Assembly (NCBI RefSeq): GCF_023101765.2
Contig: NC_064238.1
Span: forward strand, 4,958,001 to 5,022,000
Reading direction: 5' to 3'
Length of the DNA stretch: 64,000 bases
Origin: Spodoptera frugiperda
Taxonomy: Eukaryota; Arthropoda; Insecta; Lepidoptera; Noctuidae
A model generated the notes under the pieces. It had not been told where the DNA came from. It did not search any database and saw only the letters and a program-made list of their open reading frames with translations. The translations under genes and the position numbers were made by a program. Below are positions 60,419 through 64,000 of the stretch, one piece after another (positions within the stretch are counted from its first letter, which is position 1; each line of letters begins with the position of its first letter).

Positions 60419-61290
60419 TAAGTAATAAAGTAGCTTAACAATGCAACTGTAACTCTAACTAAAGGTTTACTCTAAGTACTTCAAAGCGCACACATGAATA
60501 GTCGTAGAATTTTCCAGAACTCGGATAATTACCTCTTTACCGGAGTTTGAGAACCAGCTTCGAACTGAAACCTCGAACATATTTATCGTGTAAGTGAAAC
60601 CGAACAAGTTCGCTGAAGTTAGAAAGCTGTAACTTTATGAGCTCGATTGTTTAGATTCAGTGGTACTCGCAGCGAGCGAGAGACGCGGCTCACGTCAAAG
60701 GAAAAGTTTCAAGTGGTTCGCAATACAATTGTTTGTTACGATGAATGGTTGCGGTAATTGTGGGTGCAACATTAATTTTACATTTAATTTCGACATTTCA
60801 AAATTTAATTGTGTGAATATTAATAATTAAAAGTTACTGGCAAACATTTTAATTATTCTTTGAGAGTTTTAACCGAAAGCTGATTAATATAGAATCGAGT
60901 AAAGTTTTGTAGAGACAGAAACAGAACAGGTTACTGTATTTAACAGTTTATCCGAATAACTCACAACATTTTCTAATTAGGTCCTACGTGAGTGATAAAA
61001 TAACTTACAATAATCATTACCACCACAAATCATCGTTATTTGTATAATCTATAAAATAATATCAGAAAAAACAGAATTTTTACTGTTTACTGTTATCCTT
61101 TTTAAAATAATTTGAAATACAAATACTGTGAATTCACATTTACCCTACCGAAATATTTGCCGTCCACACGATCGGATAAACAGTCCATTGTTTGTTGGAC
61201 AGTTTACAGGCAAGTCTGTTGCCAGAGTAACGGCATTCCTGTGCTCGAGTGGTTCTTAGAGTGCCTGTCTACCTGTCCCGGTGTTCTGAG

Positions 61291-61320
61291 TTTGCTCGAG
61301 ATTGCTCGAGTCTGCTCGAG
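61291..61320 (+). repeat. three tandem decamers ending TGCTCGAG
   Basis: tttgctcgag, attgctcgag and tctgctcgag follow one another without spacing. A fourth TGCTCGAG lies at 61242-61249. Each carries the palindrome CTCGAG. Confidence 0.9.
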
Positions 61321-61764
61321 TCGGCACAAAGCGTGCCATACCGTCTGTTTAGCGGATGAAGCGCTGCACTTGTGTCATTGTTTCTAGCAGACCGCTACAT
61401 ATTGGGTATTCTTGGCGTGCTAGACTTGCTATTGTGTTATCTAATAGAATAGTTGTGGTTTCAACTATTTGTGTGAAGTTTGAGAATGGGGATTTGTTTC
61501 TTTTGAAGAGAAATTTCGCTACTAGTAAACGGTGTGTTTAATGGTTCCTCGTACTTTAAGCATTACATTGTTTCTATTTAGAAAAAAATGGGACATTAAG
61601 TACTTTAAAACAACCACTGCACTGTAATGAAGGACTATATTACGTACCTACCTACAGTCCTACACACATTCCTTGATACTCAAGAATTACCTTCTCTGTA
61701 TCGATACTTTACAAATAATTATTAAGTTTAAGTACAAGAAACTTACACAAACGGTCCTGACAGC

Positions 61765-61900
61765 ACTATTTCTCAGCGGGACAGTAGACGCACGACGTCA
61801 CTAATCGCTAGAGCTGCCCCAGATAATTGCGTAAGTGGGATTTACCCCTAGCTCAGCCCGGGGCTTGTTGCCCTTTCGCTAAAACTCCTTGTCTAAGATA
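61765..61900. promoter_or_regulatory. candidate regulatory island
   Basis: 'cactatttctcagcgggaca', gtagacgcacgacgtcacta, 'gagctgccccagataattgcg' and ctagctcagcccggggcttg. CpG-rich, non-coding, with one GATAA and one ACGTCA site. Inferred from composition. Confidence 0.22.
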
Positions 61901-63445
61901 AGGGTAGTTTGTTGTTCACTAAGATCTTCTTTGGCGTAAGATAACAGACGGCAATTAGCATGTTCGGCGTTTAGTGTTCAGTGCCTTCAGGGTAGAATTT
62001 GAGATTTGTAACAGATTGAAGGATATCTTGATTGGTTCTGGAGATGAACGTTTAGATTTGTTATTTGAATTATCGAATGATTACAACATTTAAAAATTGT
62101 AACTCTCCTCAAGAATTTTTTATTAATAATTTTATAAATCTAGTAATCTGAAACATACCATACCTACTATTATTTTTTTAACAAAATTTATTTATTTTTT
62201 AGTAAAAACATGCATAATTTTACAGTTTAAGCCAATATATTATGCAGTTAAAGTGATAAAAGAAAATTTTCAGTAATTTCATTCACAAAAGATTACATAT
62301 CATCCTTAGCTTCCTTGTTCTCATGTAAACAATAACAAATGACTTGAGACGTAACATCGTTTGAATATTTTATCAGCTACTCGTGTGAGTGTAAAATCAC
62401 AAGAAGAAGGGTTAATTCTTGACAGGCTTTCCTTTTAACAATTAACAAATTCAAGTTGATTATATTCTTATCTTATAACATGTTATATGCATTAAGCAAA
62501 TAATGTATGCCCAATCAAATACACAGTCTTAGTATTTCTTTCGTAACGCATTACTTTTTTGTTCCCCTTTATTGCTTTGTAAAACTGATAAAGGTATTTG
62601 AGTTTCATTGTCAGGTGATTCAATTTAATTATTTTTATATATCTATATAGTAACTAAGTAAAATAATGTTGATAATAACTACATTTAAGGCATGAATGCT
62701 TTGCATATATAAGTTTATATAATCAACTTTACTATGAACAATACAGCCACATTAAGTGTTCTGCACTGCTCTATAACTCCATGCATGAACTAAACAAGGT
62801 ACAGTACCTACCATCTGTCAGCCTATCCAAATAATAATAATAATTCAAACTACGACCAGAATATCCCTGGAAACCAATCCGCAATAATTTTCACTCAAAT
62901 CTGACATTAACATGACCGATATTCCACTGGCAATTTGCATGTCCTATCCTTTGAATAAATTAGAACCACCTGCCCCAAGGTACCTCTATGAATATGTAAG
63001 ACAATGGCTTTCAAATCTTAGCCTCCAATTAGGAAAGGGGTCATTAAACCTTTAGTTAATTACATCTGCCCGTTACAGAGACGAATTGCGAATGTATGCG
63101 CCCCTCAGATTACGTGGGTATTGACTATGAAATTTAATGCTCTTGGCTTCAGACGGACATTTGAGTAGTTAGTTTGTGTTAAGGTAAGTGTTATGTTGTA
63201 TATCTAACTATGTGTTTATTGTGTGTTGGGTGTTTATCTGTATATTGGTTATATATTTGTATGGATTGATTTGATTTGTATAAAGAGAACCGAAAAGGCA
63301 ATGGACGATGTACATATCGACAATTTGGACAAAAGATTTCAGTTGTAGACATGAACAAACTACTTTAACAAAATGACCTATATTATATTTACAGTTAAAA
63401 GTACAAGACATGATGTTATCGTCATTCTATCTAAGGACAACAATT

Positions 63446-63554
63446 CAACAACGCACTTGTAGCGCCTCTGATGTTTTGAGTGTCCATGGGCCGCGGCGAT
63501 TGCTTACCATCAGGTGATCCGTACGGCCGTTTACCGGTTTATACCATAAAAAAA
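63446..63554 (+). repeat. R1 repeat, 3' end fragment
   Basis: 'caacaacgcacttgtagcgcctc', then tgtccatgggccgcggcgat, tgcttaccatcaggtgatcc and 'gtttaccggtttataccataaaaaa'. Matches 54450-54562. Confidence 0.82.
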
Positions 63555-63639
63555 TCTGTTATAACCTGAAATCTAAGTTTTGTCTCAAAAAAGTTTAGTT
63601 CCAATCACCAAGTCACCCGTATCATAACCGTGCATACAT

Positions 63640-63790
63640 GTAGTAGATTAGCGAGTGTCCAGTTTAGTGGCAGGTCGGCTGGCACTTAGCCGGCGGTCAG
63701 CTTAATCCGTTTATAACGTTTAATCGACTCGGCTCGCCGCCACGTCGATACTACCGCCACTTTACTCGATATCCAGGTACGTTATATAGA
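63640..63790. promoter_or_regulatory. candidate regulatory island
   Basis: 'agcgagtgtccagtttagtggc', aggtcggctggcacttagcc, 'aatcgactcggctcgccgccacgtcg' and 'atactaccgccactttactcg'. CpG-rich with no frame. It may continue outside the window. Confidence 0.22.
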
Positions 63791-64000
63791 ATATCTGTAA
63801 CCGAATAACGCTGTGACGAGATAAAGTGTGCTCCTATTAATTTGCAGCGGCCGCTAACGAACATCGTGTTAGCCAAATTGGGGAGCACGGAAATAGAGTA
63901 TAGAATAACATCAATGTTTTTTCTGTACCTATGTAGGTATTATTACAAATTTTAAGTCCGTTACTGACTTATTGACTATTCAGTCTACAAGTAAAACTTA

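Larger units (their letters stand above)
59617..64000. other. non-coding stretch; MITE, G-rich tract, R1 fragment and islands
   Basis: Listed separately: 59963, 60231, 61291, 61765, 63446, 63640. Elsewhere A+T-rich, with a short (AAT)n run near 62832. Two overlapping plus frames at 61112-61541 lack domains. Confidence 0.45.

Overview
The window reads as nuclear DNA of a moth or butterfly, most likely a noctuid-type lepidopteran. Three things point there. The DNA is A+T-rich with scattered CpG-rich islands. One gene is split by small GT-AG introns. The interspersed repeats are of kinds typical of lepidopteran genomes: two tRNA-headed SINE families, PIF/Harbinger-like MITEs with TTA or TAA target duplications, the 'ccatcaggtgatcc...tttaccggtttataccat' repeat, and 'cgaacgaagtcgcgggcaaaagct' repeat ends. 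The species cannot be named from the sequence alone.

Only one protein-coding gene can be supported. It lies on the minus strand at the left edge (about 2389 down to 1) and runs out of the window. Six exons join in frame into a secreted chymotrypsin-fold protein that has lost catalysis. His57 is Val, the Cys42-Cys58 pair is gone, no R|IVGG activation site is visible, and Asp194 is Asn (GNSGG). Asp102, Ser195 and three other disulfide pairs are kept. A Thr/Pro-rich C-terminal tail runs off the edge. It is a serine protease homolog, not an active protease.

From about 2.4 kb to 64 kb I find no convincing coding exon, tRNA or rRNA gene. All open frames there are short, lack recognisable domains, and mostly sit on CpG-rich islands or repeats; the one exception is a decayed transposase fragment at about 8 kb. 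The desert holds about 30 transposon-derived segments: SINEs at 6.2, 7.2, 9.3, 10.1, 11.3, 25.0, 28.1, 35.3 and 57.4 kb; a TIR transposon at 7.9-8.4 kb; a fold-back element at 10.8-11.0 kb; MITEs at 14.9, 16.8, 27.9 and 60.2 kb; and a composite repeat at 58.3-59.6 kb with a 150-bp tandem duplication.

Between the repeats are islands of G+C-richer sequence with homeodomain (TAAT), GATA, GC-box and CRE-like motifs. These are candidate conserved or cis-regulatory elements. A long gene-poor tract with such islands would fit the intron or flank of a developmental regulator, but that is inference. Notable single sites are a GC-box cluster (15.87-15.98 kb), a CTCF-core match (35.58 kb), five TGACGTCA sites including an 18-bp palindrome (54.07 kb), a perfect 15-bp hairpin (29.96 kb) and a G-rich tract (59.96 kb).
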